A program made the position numbers and the translations under genes. Below, piece by piece: positions 63,782-64,000 of a stretch of DNA of 64,000 bases (position 1 is the first letter of the stretch; every line of letters begins with the position of its first letter). Origin of the DNA: Agrobacterium vitis (GTDB lineage: Bacteria; Pseudomonadota; Alphaproteobacteria; Rhizobiales; Rhizobiaceae); NCBI RefSeq assembly GCF_013426735.1, contig NZ_AP023272.1, forward strand, positions 2,152,501 to 2,216,500, given 5' to 3'. The notes under the pieces were generated by a model. The model ran no database searches and had not been told where the DNA came from. It saw only the letters and a program-made list of their open reading frames with translations.

Positions 63782-64000
63782 GGCTTTCAGGTCATTCAGG
63801 GAGGCAGGCTTATTGCAGTTAAGGCTATTACAAATGCACTTCGCCAGCAAATGTTCCCCGGTTTGATGGGCCGTGGCGTCTCGGTTTTCATTATTGTCGT
63901 TGCACCGAACCTTCGGCGCTTGAAATGACGATGCTTTGCCACAATTTTCACCCAAGAGCCTATTTTGCTTTGCGAAAACCTCCCATAAGACTTGGCCGTC

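Overview
The window is a G+C-rich chromosomal segment of an alphaproteobacterium of the Rhizobiaceae (Agrobacterium / Allorhizobium / Rhizobium group). The evidence is gene content and order: metC divergent from aapJQMP, the rpsB-tsf-pyrH-frr-uppS-cdsA-rseP-bamA-lpxD-fabZ-lpxA-lpxI-lpxB block, a recA with a TTG-N11-CAA SOS box, an EipB-type envelope protein, and interspersed palindromic repeats that look rhizobial. No rRNA, tRNA, CRISPR array, prophage or complete IS element is visible.

Layout. 1-1694: psuK-psuG pseudouridine salvage (psuG is cut by the window edge), divergent from recA and alaS (1941-5862). 5932-6581: a glutathione S-transferase gene broken by one missing base. 6900-11295: the general amino-acid ABC transporter aapJQMP, with strong hairpins between cistrons, divergent from metC. 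12949-18341: an FAD monooxygenase, a small zinc-finger protein, an alpha/beta hydrolase, a crotonase-fold protein lacking the usual catalytic acids, cysE, a DUF3126 protein and a phasin. 18747-21597: clpS-clpA. 21727-26771: azlC-azlD, a HIT protein, a COG3146 protein, a glycerophosphodiesterase, a RidA protein and an EipB/DUF1849 envelope protein.

26953-40419 is the housekeeping block joining translation (rpsB, tsf, frr), UMP kinase, undecaprenyl and CDP-diacylglycerol synthesis, site-2 protease, outer-membrane protein assembly (bamA) and lipid A synthesis (lpxD-fabZ-lpxA-lpxI-lpxB). 40531-44119 is a five-gene operon built around glutathione-dependent formaldehyde oxidation (adhC first, fghA last). 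44207-46615 holds a hypothetical protein, a DMT exporter and a small hydrolase.

The most interesting region is 46819-54839, on the minus strand. A near-perfect sigma-54 promoter (-24/-12) sits directly in front of a guanidine-I (ykkC) riboswitch, followed by an ABC transporter, two DUF1989 proteins (carboxyguanidine deiminase subunits) and a 1177-residue biotin carboxylase of the urea/guanidine carboxylase family. I read it as a guanidine uptake and assimilation operon under two controls: nitrogen-type sigma-54 initiation and guanidine sensing in the leader. The last enzyme expected, allophanate hydrolase, is not in the window.

The right end carries ilvA, an AT-rich patch before a family 2 glycosyltransferase, a HlyU-like protein, a Tat-exported 2',3'-cyclic nucleotidase (cpdB), a PilZ protein, an unusual cytosolic asparaginase fused to a bulb-type lectin domain, a DUF1203 protein and a LprI-like secreted protein.
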